NCBI GenBank assembly: GCA_024742755.1
Contig: JANSXW010000012.1
Coordinates: 1 to 64,000 of the forward strand
Reading direction: 5' to 3'
Length of the DNA stretch: 64,000 nt
Source: a bacterium
Lineage (GTDB): Bacteria > Bacteroidota > Bacteroidia > Chitinophagales > Saprospiraceae
The notes under the pieces were generated by a model that was not told the DNA's origin, did no database searches, and was given only the letters and a program-made list of their open reading frames with translations. Position 1 is the stretch's first letter, and the number at the start of each line of letters is the position of its first letter. Of this stretch, positions 30,601-40,700 are shown piece after piece. The position numbers were made by a program, and so were the translations under genes.

Positions 30601-33600
30601 CGCGCAGACCATTCAATTGCGTGACTACATGCCGCTGGGGCTGGTCCTGGCAGATAACAACTGGACACAGAACGGTTCCACGGCTATTTTCAACAACGCC
30701 ATTACCAACCTTGCTCCGGGGCAGTCTGCTTCTGTAGACATCTCCTTTACGGTGTCTACTGCCTTCACCGGTTCCATCATTAATAATAATGCAGAAATCG
30801 GTGCCTTCACCAACGACCTTGGCATCGGTGACGCCGACTCCACACCTGCCAACGGCGCGGCCGGCTCAGGTGAGGATGATTACGACAATGCCATCATAAC
30901 GGTCATCAGCAGCGTTCAGGAGTTTGACCTGGCATTAACGAAAGACCTCAATTCCAGCCTTACACCCGGGCCATTCCTGCCGGGCAGTACGGTAACCTTT
31001 AGCATAACGGTGACGAACGAAGGGGATATTAACGCCCAGAACGTACAGATCCGGGATTACATTCCACTTGGTCTTGTGCTGGCTGACAGCGACTGGTCAC
31101 AGATTGGTTCCTATGCACAACTCGATGTGCCTATCGCCAGCCTGCCTGCCGGTGCTTCAGCTACCAGAGACATTACCTTTACCGTTTCCGGAAGCTTCAA
31201 TGGAACTGGCATTACCAACTTCGCTGAGATAGGCTCGGCGACCAATACCCAAGGCTTCACGGATGTTGACTCCACACCGGGCAACGGCAGCTCGGGCAAT
31301 AACGAGGACGACTTCGACGGGGCTTACATTAATGTCTCTCAGGAAGATGACCCCGTATTTGACCTGTCGCTGGAAAAGGCAATTGATGTGAATGCCACGC
31401 CTGGCCCTTATCAGCCTGGCAACCTCGTGAGGTTCATTATCACGGTGACAAATGAGGGCGACATTACGGCTCAGAATATTGTCATTAAAGACTACGTGCC
31501 TGCCGGTCTGATTTCGGCAGATATGGATTGGTCTCAGCAAGGGGGCACCGTGGTGCTGAATACACCCATCGCGTCCCTGGCACCTGGCAACTCTGCTTCG
31601 GTAACCGTGGATTTCGTGGTCAACCAGAACTTCCAGGGGGCGAGCATTGTGAATTACGCCGAGATTCACTCAGCGACCAACGCTCAGGGCATTCAGGATA
31701 TTGATTCCACGCCAAATAACGGATTAGTAGGTTCAGCCGAAGATGATATCGACAGCGCTACCCTGACCGTCACACAGCAAAACTTCGACCTGGCACTGAT
31801 CAAGACCCTGGCTACTGTCGGGCCATTTGAGCCGGGCGACAACGTGACCTTCAACATCAACATCAGCAATCAGGGCAGTATTGCGGCTCAGTTTGTAGAG
31901 GTTCAGGACTTCATTCCAAACGGGTTGACGCTGATTGACCCGGACTGGTCCGAAGACAACGGCATTGCGACGCTGAACACGCCTATATTCACCCTTTCTT
32001 CGGGGCAGTCCACTATGGTCTCCATCGACTTTGTGATTGATCCGGAGTTCGACGGGACAAGTATCGAGAACTTCGCAGAAATCCTGAGCGCAGTCAACCC
32101 AATTGGCCTGGGCGACGGAGACTCCACACCGAATAACGGTGCTGCCGGCGCTAATGAAGATGACTACGATGGCGCTTCACTGGTGGTAGATCAGACCCCG
32201 GAAGCTGCCTTCGACCTGGCGCTGACCAAAGTCGTCAGTTCGGTAGGGCCGTTCGGACTGGGCGATGCCGTTACTTACAGCATCACCATCACCAATCAGG
32301 GAGACTTCCCGGCTTACAACGTCGAAATCACCGATTACATCCCAACCGGATTGAATCTGACGGACGCGGACTGGGTACAAAACGGTAATCAGGCCACCTA
32401 CACCATACCCGGCCCAATCGCCGCACTCGGCGGTACAGAAACGGTTACCATCGACTTTGAGATAGCGGATGACTATATGGGAGCCGCTATTACCAACTAC
32501 GCTGAGATCAGCGCTGCGGATGATGATAATGATCCCACGAATACACCGCCAACGGATGCGGATTCCTTCTACGACAACAACCCGTCAAACGATGCGGGTG
32601 GTGCACCTAATACCGCTGCTGATGATGCCATCAATGGAAACGGGACCGGTGCGCCGGGCAGCGGTATTGCCGCAACCGATGAGGATGACCACGACCCTGC
32701 AATGATTACGCTGAACAACTGCAATGACCTGTCAGCAGGTATCGGTACGATGCAGCAGTTGTGCCTGTCCTGTACGCCGGATGAGATCAACTACGACCTG
32801 TTTGGAGCACTGTCGGGCACACCAAGCCCGGGCGGTTTCTGGCAGGATGTGGATGGCGCCGGTGTCAACCTGCTCGATCCAACGAACGTCGACTTTGCCG
32901 GAGTGCCCGAAGGCAGCTATGACTTTGTCTATACCGTAGGAGGGATGGGCATGTGCCCGGCAACATCTGCTACGGTGACCATTGAGCTCACAGATATTAC
33001 TTCTTATGGCTGCAATGATCAGGTCAACGTAACCTTTGGCACCAGCTGCGAAATATTGGTCACACCAGATATGGTCCTGGAGGGTACGCCGGATTGCATG
33101 GGCTCCCTGCAGGTGAACCTGATCAATGAGAACGGGGTGTCCATTGGCAATACCATTACCGGAGATGAGGTGGGCCAGTTGCTGATAGCAGAAGTGATTG
33201 ATCCCTACTGTGGCCTGTTGTGCTGGGGTAATATTTGGGTGACGGACGTGACCGCACCAACGATTGTCTGCCCCACGCAGGAAGTAGACCTGGTTTGCAA
33301 CGATTTTGACTTCGTGATGGATGCTGAATCCAGCCTGGCCGACCTTGGGCAGCCGATTGTCCTGGACAACTGTGTAGATTACAACACCATTACCTTCACC
33401 GATGAGATGGTAATGGGGCTTCCAAGTTGCGAAGGGCAGCGCATCAACCGGACCTTTACGGTGACTGACCCGGCAGGCAACTCCACGACCTGTGTGCAGG
33501 AAATCAATTTCCGTAACCTGTCCTTCAGCGATATCATGCAGCCAGACCCGGCACCGGTGGTCTCCTGTGATCAGCCATTTGCGGCCGACCCCGTCACGGG

Positions 33601-36600
33601 TAACCCAACCGCAGATGTCACGGGCTCCCCAATGATTGATGGCTATTACAATGACTATCTCTTTGACGGAGCGCTCTGCGACCTGGGGGCCACCTTTGAG
33701 GATGGCCCGCCAATTCAGGTGTGCGACGGTACGATCAAATTCGTGCGGGAGTGGACGATTATAGACTGGTGCCCCGATGGTGGCGACAACGTTACGACCT
33801 TCACGCAGCTGATTAAAATTGGTGACGAGGAAGGGCCAACGGTTACTGCGCCTAACGTAGACAGCGATGGCGATGGCGAGCTTGACCCATTGGTGTACTC
33901 TACAGGCACCTTTGACTGCACCGCCGCAATTGTTGTGCCGGAGCCTGACGTGGTGGACAACTGCTCCAGCTTCGAGATTGATACAGACATCCTCGTAGAG
34001 GAGATTGTGCCCAATTACAATCAGTACGGTCAGTTGATCGGTTATGACACGGTACAAACGGTATTTGCCTCTATCGGGCCGGATGACAACCGTTTCATCT
34101 CAGGCATTCCTATCGGCTGCCACACCTTCCGGTACAAAGTGACAGACGATTGTAACAACTTCACCATCATTGATGCACCATTCTGCATCGAAGACAATAT
34201 TGCACCTTCAGCGGTCTGCGATGATGACCTGAACATCTCGCTGGGCGGGAATGGCGCAGCCCGGGTATTCGCTACGGATATCGATGAGGGCAGCAGTGAC
34301 AACTGCGAGATCGCCACGCTTGAGGTGCGCCGCTTGTACGAGCTCGACCCTGATGATTGCAGTGATGTAACGGACTATTATTCCGATTGGGGCAATTATG
34401 TCGACTTCTCCTGCTGCGATGCCGGAAGCATGGTCACCATCGAGCTCCGTGTGACGGACATCTACGGTAACCAGAATATTTGCTGGCTGGAAGTGATGAT
34501 TGAGGATAAGATCAATCCATTCTGCGTGGCGCCTGCCAATACCACCATCAGCTGTGCGGACATCCCGGCCGGTTTTGAGCCGGAAAGCCCTCAGGCGCTG
34601 GAGGCACTGTTTGGCGTCGCTACGGCAATGGATGATTGCGGCGTCGCTACAGTGAGCGAGTTTACACCGGAATCTACCCTTGATGCCTGTGGCTTTGGTA
34701 CCATTACACGTACGTTCACCGCATTTGATAATGCCGGGAATCAGTCTACCAATACCTGTCAGCAGGTCATCACCGTAACAGAAGAATACAACTATACGAT
34801 TAAGTTCCCGAAAGACGAGATATCCAACTGTGGGGTACCCTCACCGGACACGATCCTGGTCAACGGGCAGGGCTGCGATATGCTCTCGGTAAGCGTCTTT
34901 GATGAATACTTCTACCCGAATGCAGGTGGCAATGATGCTTCGTGCTACAAAATCTTCCGCCGCTACCGGGTACAGAATATGTGCGAGTGGGACGGCATTT
35001 CCGGACCGTTTGTGGTTGGCCGCAATGAAGACTGCGATGCCACGCCGGGAGATGAAGATGTATGGGTGGTCCGCACCCCCGGTACAACATACATTGACCG
35101 CGACAACAATCCAAACAACAGCAACCCTGCCTTTGGCGTGAAAGGGACCTCCTGTGATGGACAGACCAACCCTGCAGGCTACTGGCGTACGGTTGCTTCC
35201 GTTGGCTACTGGCAATACACTCAGATTATTGAGGTGAAGGATGAGGAAGCGCCGGAGATCAGCTTTGCCGGCCCTCAGGAATTCTGCAGTATCAATCAGG
35301 CAACCTGTAACGCAACGGTGCAGTTCCCATTCACGATTGTAGAAAACTGTGATCCGGACAACCTTGATATTACGGTGCAGCTGGATGCAGGTGCCAATGG
35401 CACGATTGACTTCAACGTGACCAATCAGCTCACCGGCTCCTATCCAAACTATGTGATTGGCGGGGAGTATCCGATTGGTACGCACGAATTCCGTGTAACG
35501 GTCTCAGACGGCTGTGGCGGCAATACAGACTTTGCGGTACTGCCTTTTGAAGTGATCGACTGTGCACCACCAACGCTGACCTGTCTGAATGGCATCACCT
35601 TCAGCCTGCAGGAACTGCCGCCAAACACTGATATTGACGGCGACGGCGAGATCGATGCCTATGGCGCAGGGATTTGGGCGAACGACTTCCACATTGCTGA
35701 ATCGGATTGCAGCGATGATACCATCGCCTTCTCCGTGAACCTGGTAGGGGAGACGCCCAACTTCAACCAAACCTCGATCTACTTCACCTGTGATGATGTC
35801 GGTAACGTGCCTATTGAAGTCTACTTCTACGACAGTGCATTCAATCCGAATGCCGTACAACCGGATGGCAGCGTGGGCGGCCCGAACTGGGACTTCTGCG
35901 AAACCTATGTGCTGATCACGGATCCGGAAGGCTTCTGTACGACCACACAAGCCGATCCGATGATGGCAGGCCTCATTTCCAGAGAGAACGACGATGCGGT
36001 AGAAGCCGTGGAAGTTTCGCTGAGCGGACAGATGAGTACCTCTATGATGACTAACGCTACCGGTACTTACGAATTCGTTGACCTTCCAATGGGATACGAC
36101 TACACGATTACGCCACTCAGGAATGATGAGCACCGCAACGGTGTGTCGACCTTCGATTTGATCATCATTCAGCAACACTTGCTGGGCATAGCGGCGCTAA
36201 ACAGCCCGTACAAGATGATCGCAGCGGATGTCAACAAGACCAATTCTATTACGACCCTGGATATGATTCAGATTCAGAAGCTGATACTGGGTGAAATTCA
36301 GGAGTTTGCCGGCAATACGAGCTGGAGGTTTGTAGACCGGGATTTTGTATTCCCGGTACCGACGAACCCCTGGTTCTCCCTGTTCCCCGAAAGCATCTCC
36401 GTAAACAACCTGGACGATGATGTGATGTCCAATGACTTCGTAGCCATCAAAATTGGAGATGTAAACAATAGCGCGACTACGACCCTGTTCACCGGCATCG
36501 ATGAGCGGAGTTTCCGTGGAGCATTCCAACTGGAAACCGGGGAGCAGCAGCTCAGGCAGGGCACACAAATCCGGGTGCCGGTGCGCGCGCCTAAGGATGA

Positions 36601-37204
36601 GCCCGTGTACGGCTATCAGTTCTCCATGAACTTTGATGCCGATATGCTGGAACTGGCAGAGGTAGAGTACGGACTGGCTCAGGAAAACAGCCTTGGCTTG
36701 TACGATGCAGACCGCGGCCTGATTACCGTCAGCTGGTACGACGAGGAGTTGATGGCAGATGGTGGTACAACCGGCGGCCCGGTATTGTTTACCCTGGTCT
36801 TTGATGTGACAGGCAGGGCGAACACCACGCTCAGCGAAGTGCTTGAGGTCAATTCCAGTGTGACGCTGGCGGAGGCCTACAGCCGGGACGGAAGACTGCT
36901 GGACGTAAGCCTGAACTTTGCACAAGGCACAAGCTCCAAGGCTCCGTTCCAGCTCTACCAAAACCGTCCTAACCCATTCCGGCAGGGGACCATCATTGGG
37001 TTTGACCTGCCCGAAGCTGGGGAAGCCGCCCTGCATATATTCGATCTGAATGGCCGCTTGCTGAAGACCTACGAAGGGGACTACGCAGCCGGCTACAACG
37101 AGATTCGATTAGAGCGGGATGAACTGCCTGCTGCCGGAGTGTTCTACTACCGTTTGCAGGTGAATGGACAGGTAGCAACCAGAAAGATGATTATTCAGGA
37201 TTAA
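24689..37204 (+). CDS. Giant T9SS-secreted surface protein: SdrD-B-like domains, 13 DUF11 repeats, HYR-like region, dockerin-like and cohesin-like domains, T9SS type A sorting domain
   Basis: Signal peptide MRHSYTNF...VLLLLLSSFLSFSALAQ from ATG 24689; repeated FDLALxKxx..GPFxPGxxVTF units; C-terminal FQLYQNRPNPFRQGTIIGFDLPEAGEAALHIFDLNGRLL. Confidence 0.93.
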   Translation: MRHSYTNFNVVNRLTNVTNSKVLLLLLSSFLSFSALAQNQCDLSIDEVEVDCSFQDGGSTFDVTVLFSWEGVSASELEITVAGQAQTYAINASSGSGELTGFTLSAPGAGYPVLLKAGTDCQVLDEAEAIACTPPCTGEPDEIGGLVWEDLDYNGAFGAEPGLPNVKVEAYDCNGELAGTAFSNADGVWAIPNLNTEEDYRIEFTAQNLQGVGFSMTGEDNVSDVRFAQPGDCTILAGFTPQVIEEDCENPENYGNTCIENFNILDWADYADGANPFPLPPYSKIIGGDEISCAVASADGTPYTHRVIHEMLGGEEVFYSLEMDADSHDGNDPRDVGVVFSFDRPVQRLVFQVLDIDITGNAIDRVAIQGSLSGVPVAMDMDDTFVGVHVNQLGDGIFEGTTTVNDASTSGNVTVHFTDPVDQVAINFSAMGAAVDNPGRQMIGLGKIQWCEDPVPIEPQCARIMDWHQFGDNNANPMPYTIGGSILDVVSEDPAGVATPAGFMVDSDLSPLGGTRGFWALGMDAEAAGQYVQSSFTFGIPVDDLSFSVLGIDQLEGAYQDKVSVHGFLHGAEVPLSLNDITPYSGMYNNQVALLNANEYESQGMMLSASDPSGNLWVHFAEKVDSVVVRLETGVQSPQNPAPQMVGVSDFMFCICRPAPIQLGDYVWADKNANGVQDACEVPVKAMPISLYDGSGTLLATTTSGADGHYHFTKHGTQGENWLLETQVLPQTQYYIVFGSDANNPENQFVVASGKTYAATGKLGGSSLHDSNPDPEALSDNMPGNIPDGLPYIAYSTGEAGIMNASLDAGFQEVLFDLSLKKELDTVLTPPPFTPGQLVKYNITVYNEGMLSTTFLRVVDYAPAGLNMEDGGQYHVSGNLFELPQLAPGDSLTMSVTYRIDNAFTGTTIVNAAEIAQVNNAMNYTDADSTPDFINGNDNNEDDYSTAEITVNPALIFDLSLNKRVVGNGPFEPGQDVTFEITVKNEGILLAENVVVQDYVPNGLILNDTDWEMDNGLAVLKDEIEEIEPGQSATVQVTFTIAPFFTGNSIVNSAEVLSFYNFPWTDDQDSTPDNNNPEEDDQDEVLLVVQPSFDLALHKNVISYGPYEPGDLVTFEFEVANQGSIMATSVQINEQVPNGLTLEDSDWEMVTPTRANLVAPIPLVMPGATETVEVTFRINNNFSGVSIINYGEIASYDDMNVYPDGDSTPANGSTQEDDDDTAVVPVEQPMPVFDLSLTKQINEEVNPGPFLPGQTVAFDITVTNEGNLTASGVQIIDYVPNFLTVTSNTWAPMMNSAMLAQPIPTIAPGQSVTRTITFMIDAEAPEGAIINNAEIAAASNVMGMGDTDSTPFNGIGNGEDDTDSAALEVGGEAENFDLELDKSVNASLTPGPYEPGDQVTFTITLDNTGSLEATGVQIRDTYPSSLVPNDANWTFNNGIATLNNPISSIPVDGSVSVNITFTIGDYFTGTSINNIAEIQSASNASQLPDDDSTPNNGISAEDDQDNALITVVQNYDLALTKTVVTAGPYEAGQYVTYNLNVINQGNITGTDIQLYDYYPFNHMTLADNDWEPVQGNILRLKTPIASLAPGASVSVPITFQIDAHVDCGEVLTNCAEIAGDSTPQPDVDSHPADGSHDQDDDDAVDITVSCLQNFDLALEKTVLGSSNLSPGSPVTFRIEITNEGDLTAQNIEVVDYVPQGLVVIDPDWTNNGGVAALNNNISSLAPGASVTVDIDMAIIASFTGATITNYAEIAGATNNAGAQDADSTPGNGANAPNEDDYDGAVISLQQQTFDLALSKSLNSSATPGPFEPGDAVTFNISVTNQGSITAQNIQLREYIPAGLTLIDPDWTAVGSVAELNVPVASIAPGATTTLSVDFQINNSFAGTSLTNFAEVGSAFNTLGIDDQDSTPGNGSMGSNEDDYDGATISVLQQNFDLALSKSVNTSLTPGPFMPGSPVTFTITVTNQGSMTAQTIQLRDYMPLGLVLADNNWTQNGSTAIFNNAITNLAPGQSASVDISFTVSTAFTGSIINNNAEIGAFTNDLGIGDADSTPANGAAGSGEDDYDNAIITVISSVQEFDLALTKDLNSSLTPGPFLPGSTVTFSITVTNEGDINAQNVQIRDYIPLGLVLADSDWSQIGSYAQLDVPIASLPAGASATRDITFTVSGSFNGTGITNFAEIGSATNTQGFTDVDSTPGNGSSGNNEDDFDGAYINVSQEDDPVFDLSLEKAIDVNATPGPYQPGNLVRFIITVTNEGDITAQNIVIKDYVPAGLISADMDWSQQGGTVVLNTPIASLAPGNSASVTVDFVVNQNFQGASIVNYAEIHSATNAQGIQDIDSTPNNGLVGSAEDDIDSATLTVTQQNFDLALIKTLATVGPFEPGDNVTFNINISNQGSIAAQFVEVQDFIPNGLTLIDPDWSEDNGIATLNTPIFTLSSGQSTMVSIDFVIDPEFDGTSIENFAEILSAVNPIGLGDGDSTPNNGAAGANEDDYDGASLVVDQTPEAAFDLALTKVVSSVGPFGLGDAVTYSITITNQGDFPAYNVEITDYIPTGLNLTDADWVQNGNQATYTIPGPIAALGGTETVTIDFEIADDYMGAAITNYAEISAADDDNDPTNTPPTDADSFYDNNPSNDAGGAPNTAADDAINGNGTGAPGSGIAATDEDDHDPAMITLNNCNDLSAGIGTMQQLCLSCTPDEINYDLFGALSGTPSPGGFWQDVDGAGVNLLDPTNVDFAGVPEGSYDFVYTVGGMGMCPATSATVTIELTDITSYGCNDQVNVTFGTSCEILVTPDMVLEGTPDCMGSLQVNLINENGVSIGNTITGDEVGQLLIAEVIDPYCGLLCWGNIWVTDVTAPTIVCPTQEVDLVCNDFDFVMDAESSLADLGQPIVLDNCVDYNTITFTDEMVMGLPSCEGQRINRTFTVTDPAGNSTTCVQEINFRNLSFSDIMQPDPAPVVSCDQPFAADPVTGNPTADVTGSPMIDGYYNDYLFDGALCDLGATFEDGPPIQVCDGTIKFVREWTIIDWCPDGGDNVTTFTQLIKIGDEEGPTVTAPNVDSDGDGELDPLVYSTGTFDCTAAIVVPEPDVVDNCSSFEIDTDILVEEIVPNYNQYGQLIGYDTVQTVFASIGPDDNRFISGIPIGCHTFRYKVTDDCNNFTIIDAPFCIEDNIAPSAVCDDDLNISLGGNGAARVFATDIDEGSSDNCEIATLEVRRLYELDPDDCSDVTDYYSDWGNYVDFSCCDAGSMVTIELRVTDIYGNQNICWLEVMIEDKINPFCVAPANTTISCADIPAGFEPESPQALEALFGVATAMDDCGVATVSEFTPESTLDACGFGTITRTFTAFDNAGNQSTNTCQQVITVTEEYNYTIKFPKDEISNCGVPSPDTILVNGQGCDMLSVSVFDEYFYPNAGGNDASCYKIFRRYRVQNMCEWDGISGPFVVGRNEDCDATPGDEDVWVVRTPGTTYIDRDNNPNNSNPAFGVKGTSCDGQTNPAGYWRTVASVGYWQYTQIIEVKDEEAPEISFAGPQEFCSINQATCNATVQFPFTIVENCDPDNLDITVQLDAGANGTIDFNVTNQLTGSYPNYVIGGEYPIGTHEFRVTVSDGCGGNTDFAVLPFEVIDCAPPTLTCLNGITFSLQELPPNTDIDGDGEIDAYGAGIWANDFHIAESDCSDDTIAFSVNLVGETPNFNQTSIYFTCDDVGNVPIEVYFYDSAFNPNAVQPDGSVGGPNWDFCETYVLITDPEGFCTTTQADPMMAGLISRENDDAVEAVEVSLSGQMSTSMMTNATGTYEFVDLPMGYDYTITPLRNDEHRNGVSTFDLIIIQQHLLGIAALNSPYKMIAADVNKTNSITTLDMIQIQKLILGEIQEFAGNTSWRFVDRDFVFPVPTNPWFSLFPESISVNNLDDDVMSNDFVAIKIGDVNNSATTTLFTGIDERSFRGAFQLETGEQQLRQGTQIRVPVRAPKDEPVYGYQFSMNFDADMLELAEVEYGLAQENSLGLYDADRGLITVSWYDEELMADGGTTGGPVLFTLVFDVTGRANTTLSEVLEVNSSVTLAEAYSRDGRLLDVSLNFAQGTSSKAPFQLYQNRPNPFRQGTIIGFDLPEAGEAALHIFDLNGRLLKTYEGDYAAGYNEIRLERDELPAAGVFYYRLQVNGQVATRKMIIQD
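27134..32715 (+). repeat. 13 tandem DUF11-type repeats of about 410-435 bp
   Basis: Units begin near 27134, 27556, 27964, 28385, 28813, 29231, 29648, 30064, 30490, 30923, 31359, 31783 and 32209 with F/Y-D-L-x-L-x-K. Confidence 0.9.
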
Positions 37205-37215
37205 TCAAAGCTAAT

Positions 37216-37258
37216 GGCCTGCCAGGGCGCTCCAACAGCGTACTGGCAGGCCTCTTTT
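37216..37258 (+). terminator. Intrinsic terminator of the giant surface protein gene
   Basis: GGCCTGCCAG ... CTGGCAGGCC followed by TCTTTT. Confidence 0.75.
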
Positions 37259-37663
37259 AATTCAGTCCTGGGTTACAGTATTTCAGATAAAAGAACGATC
37301 TGTTGAATAATTAAGATGATTTTAGCATTTTTGTCATATCAGGAATAAGACGAATTATCCCTGTTTCCCCATAGAAAGCGTGCAAAACCAGGTGATTAAT
37401 CCCTTTGTCACATCTGCCTAAACAGCAATAGACGGCCTCAAACACATTTAGGTGGTTAAACAATACCTTTCTTCCCCCCATAATATGGTATTGTTTGTAC
37501 CCAGACAGTAAGCACACACTTGGACAAATTCAGACACTAAAAGAATGGTGACCACAGGCAGCCTCTTAGCTGTTGGAGTGGTCTAAAGAGTAGTAAGCAC
37601 GCAAAACCGCTTGCTGAAAATGGAAAGGAATTTGTCATATATGTTATAAATTACTAAACCAGT

Positions 37664-37699
37664 ATTGCAGGGGATTGTAAGACGTATATCTTTACAATC
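37664..37699 (+). promoter_or_regulatory. Bacteroidota-type promoter overlapped by an 8-bp inverted repeat
   Basis: ATTG (37664-37667), 19 nt, TATCTTTA (37687-37694); dyad GATTGTAA (37673-37680)/TTACAATC (37692-37699). Confidence 0.5.
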
Positions 37700-37727
37700 G
37701 AACTGATGATTCGCATCTCGTGAAACT

Positions 37728-40700
37728 ATGAAGACGTCCGGCACCACGGTTTTTAGCGTGTTTTGTTATGCATTGGGGCTCGTTATGCTCCTCTGCACAA
37801 CGGCTTGGTCAGTCCCGACTCACGGAGCGCCGGCGGAATCAGCCACCCTGGTTGAAGCATCCTGGTCAGCATCTATGCTGTCTAATTGTGAATCAGATAC
37901 GATCGCCCCGGCCATCGTTTACCCGGCTGCCGGATTGCAGGCTACCACAGAAGGCTGTGACGCCGGGCAACCTGCGGTTTTCTTCTTTTCCATTACCGTA
38001 GCGGACGATTGTGACCCTAATCCTGCCTACGAGGTAGAACTTTCATCCGGAGACGCCGGCAGCCTTTCCCTCAGCAATCCTTACGAAAACCACTTTTTGC
38101 TTACGGCTCTGCCAGGCAGCTACGAAATTACCGTTACAGCTTCTGATGCCACCGGTAATGCCCGGGCGGAAACCTTTGCTGTAGAAGTAGGGCAGGAGCC
38201 GGAGCCTGGCACAAACTACGGCTGCAATGACACCATTATCGTTACGCTCGACGAGGCTTGTCAGCGGTTAATCACGCCGGATATGATTCTGGAAGGGGAT
38301 ATTGGCTGTCTCCCGGCAGCGTACTTCGATATTCAAGTGGAGGATGAAGTGCCGGGCAACGGGCCGGTAGTAGACGGAACAGGCACTTATCCGGTAGCGC
38401 TCAACCCTCAGCAGGTAGACGCTGTTTCAGGGTTTACGCTGTCTGCTGACCACAGCTTTTGGCAATTATCCAATCGGGGGAGTGCAGCCACCGGCTTTTC
38501 GGCAGATACGCTTTTTCAGTCTGTAAGTGCTTCCGGTGGTTGGTCGGCAGCGGTCCTGCCAATTGATTTTGGAGGGCTGCTTCATTTTGACTGGGCAACG
38601 TCCATTGAATGGGCAGACTCCGCTACTTTCAGTATTCAGTTACGAAATGCCGATGGCACGATCGCAGGTGAAAGCCTTTACAGCAATTCTGATGCGGGCA
38701 GCTTTGAAAGCCCGGTCACTCAGGGGCAGGTTCTGGTTCTGAATTTGGTTTCCTCGGGTGTGGCAGCGCCTATCCCTGCCTTCAGCGCCTCTGTCACCAA
38801 TTGGAGTGTAACTTTAGATGACCTTGACCTGAGTGCTGCTTTTCCCTGTTGGGGAATGGTCGTGGCCCGGGATCAGATGCCCCCCTCTATAATTTGCCCT
38901 CCCGATACCGATGCGGCAACGATTTTGCAGCCGGCCCAGCAACTAAATGGTGCCATTACCGCTCAAAGCCCAACCATTAACGTGAATGTCCATTCGTGCC
39001 TTTCCGGGGATTTGCCGGTGAGCGGGGACCGTTTCTACGATGTGATCGCCTTTGAAGTGGACCAACCGGGCGTCTTTACGTTTTTTCTCAACACCGGTTT
39101 CTCTGATGGTGGCGGGCACATGGCCCTCTTTCAGGGAGGTTTCAGTCCGCTGAGCCCTTGCAGCAGCATCCTGGCGCAGCACGATTTCCCGGCCTCTCCA
39201 AACCCTTTCAACGGAAGCAACGACCCGTATGTAAGACTGTCGCTTCCGCTGGAAGCCAATCAGCTGTACTACCTTTTTACAACTACAGATACACCCGGTG
39301 CTACCGGAGCGTACACCTACACGATTTTGCCGGACGGCAATGGCCTGATCAGTGGCGCAACCGAGGTGGTGCTGCCCTTTACGCAAACGCTGTTTTGCGA
39401 AGACCTGTTCTTTATTCAGCAAACCGATAGCCTGCAATGGACAGGCGTACCTGAAGTCTCGGACAATTGCGGGCCGGTCAACCTGACCTTTGAGGATGGC
39501 CTGGAGCAGTCAGGCGACTGTGGGGCGTTGACTATCCTGCGGACCTTCACCGTTGTGGATGGCGCCGGGAATTCCAATTCATGTACACAGGAAATTGACT
39601 TGCGCCGCCCCGGTGTGGACGATATATCACTACCTCCTCAGACGTTCCCTATTGATTGCAATCTGAATTATCCGGTAAATGGTATGGGCAATCCCTCCCC
39701 CAGCCTTACCGGATATCCTTTTTTGCTGACGGTGCAGGGCGCCCGTGATCTGGACCAGGTGTACTGCAACCTCGGTGCAACTTACAGTGATAGCCCGCCT
39801 ATCCCGGTCTGTGAAGCCTCTTTCCAGTTTTTGAGAACCTGGGATATCATTGACTGGTGCGACCCGGCCGGCTCCTTTACTTTCGGGCAAATCATTAAGG
39901 TCGGGGACTTCACCGCACCTTTGTTGAATTGCCCGGCTCAGGACACTGATGGGGATGGCGAGGAGGACGCACTGGTATTCCCGACCCAGCCTTTTGAATG
40001 CACAGGGGCCTTTGCGGTGCCCCTGCCGGAAGTAACCGATAACTGCTCCGCCTGGGAGGTGTTCACGCAGGTCGTAACCTTCCGCGACAGCATTGTGCAT
40101 AATGCTTCCGGCTTGCCTGTAGACACATTGGAGGTTGAGGAGGTGCTGGCTACCATTCCCAATGATGCGCCCAACCGTTTCGTCTCCGGAATCCCCACCG
40201 GTTGCCATGCTTTCCGCTACGTAGTGACGGATGCCTGCGATAATCAAATCGAACAGTACTGCACCTTCTGTGTGGAAGACCGCACCGAGCCGGTTGCAGA
40301 TTGCAATGAACAGCTCAATGTTTCCCTGACTCATGACGGGTTCGTCCGCCTCCTGTCGTCAAGCGTTGACGAGGGCAGCTGGGACAACTGCGCCATTGAG
40401 CAAATGGAGGTCCGCCGGCTGATCACCAACGGGCCAGGCTGTACACCTGCGGATTCCACCTATTCTGATTGGGCACCGTATGTGGATTTCACCTGTTGCG
40501 ATATTGATTCCCTGGTGCTCATAGAACTGTTGGTGGCCGATACAGCCGGCAATGAAAACACCTGCTGGGCGGAAGTGCTGGTTGAGGACAAAATCCGGCC
40601 CAATTGCAGCCCCCCCAGCGACCGGGTCCTATCTTGCGACAGCCTGCCCAACGGGTTCGAACCAGATAGCCTCGGAGGGCTTCAGTCGCTGTTTGGCCAG

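Noticed and set aside
27134-32715. Regularly spaced repeats that might suggest a CRISPR or satellite array
   Set aside because: Unit length about 420 bp, continuous reading frame and protein-level conservation show DUF11 domains; no CRISPR array or cas gene seen.
32732-34057. 441-aa minus-strand ORF inside the giant T9SS gene
   Set aside because: Antisense shadow of a repetitive, biased coding sequence; no domain, no plausible start context.
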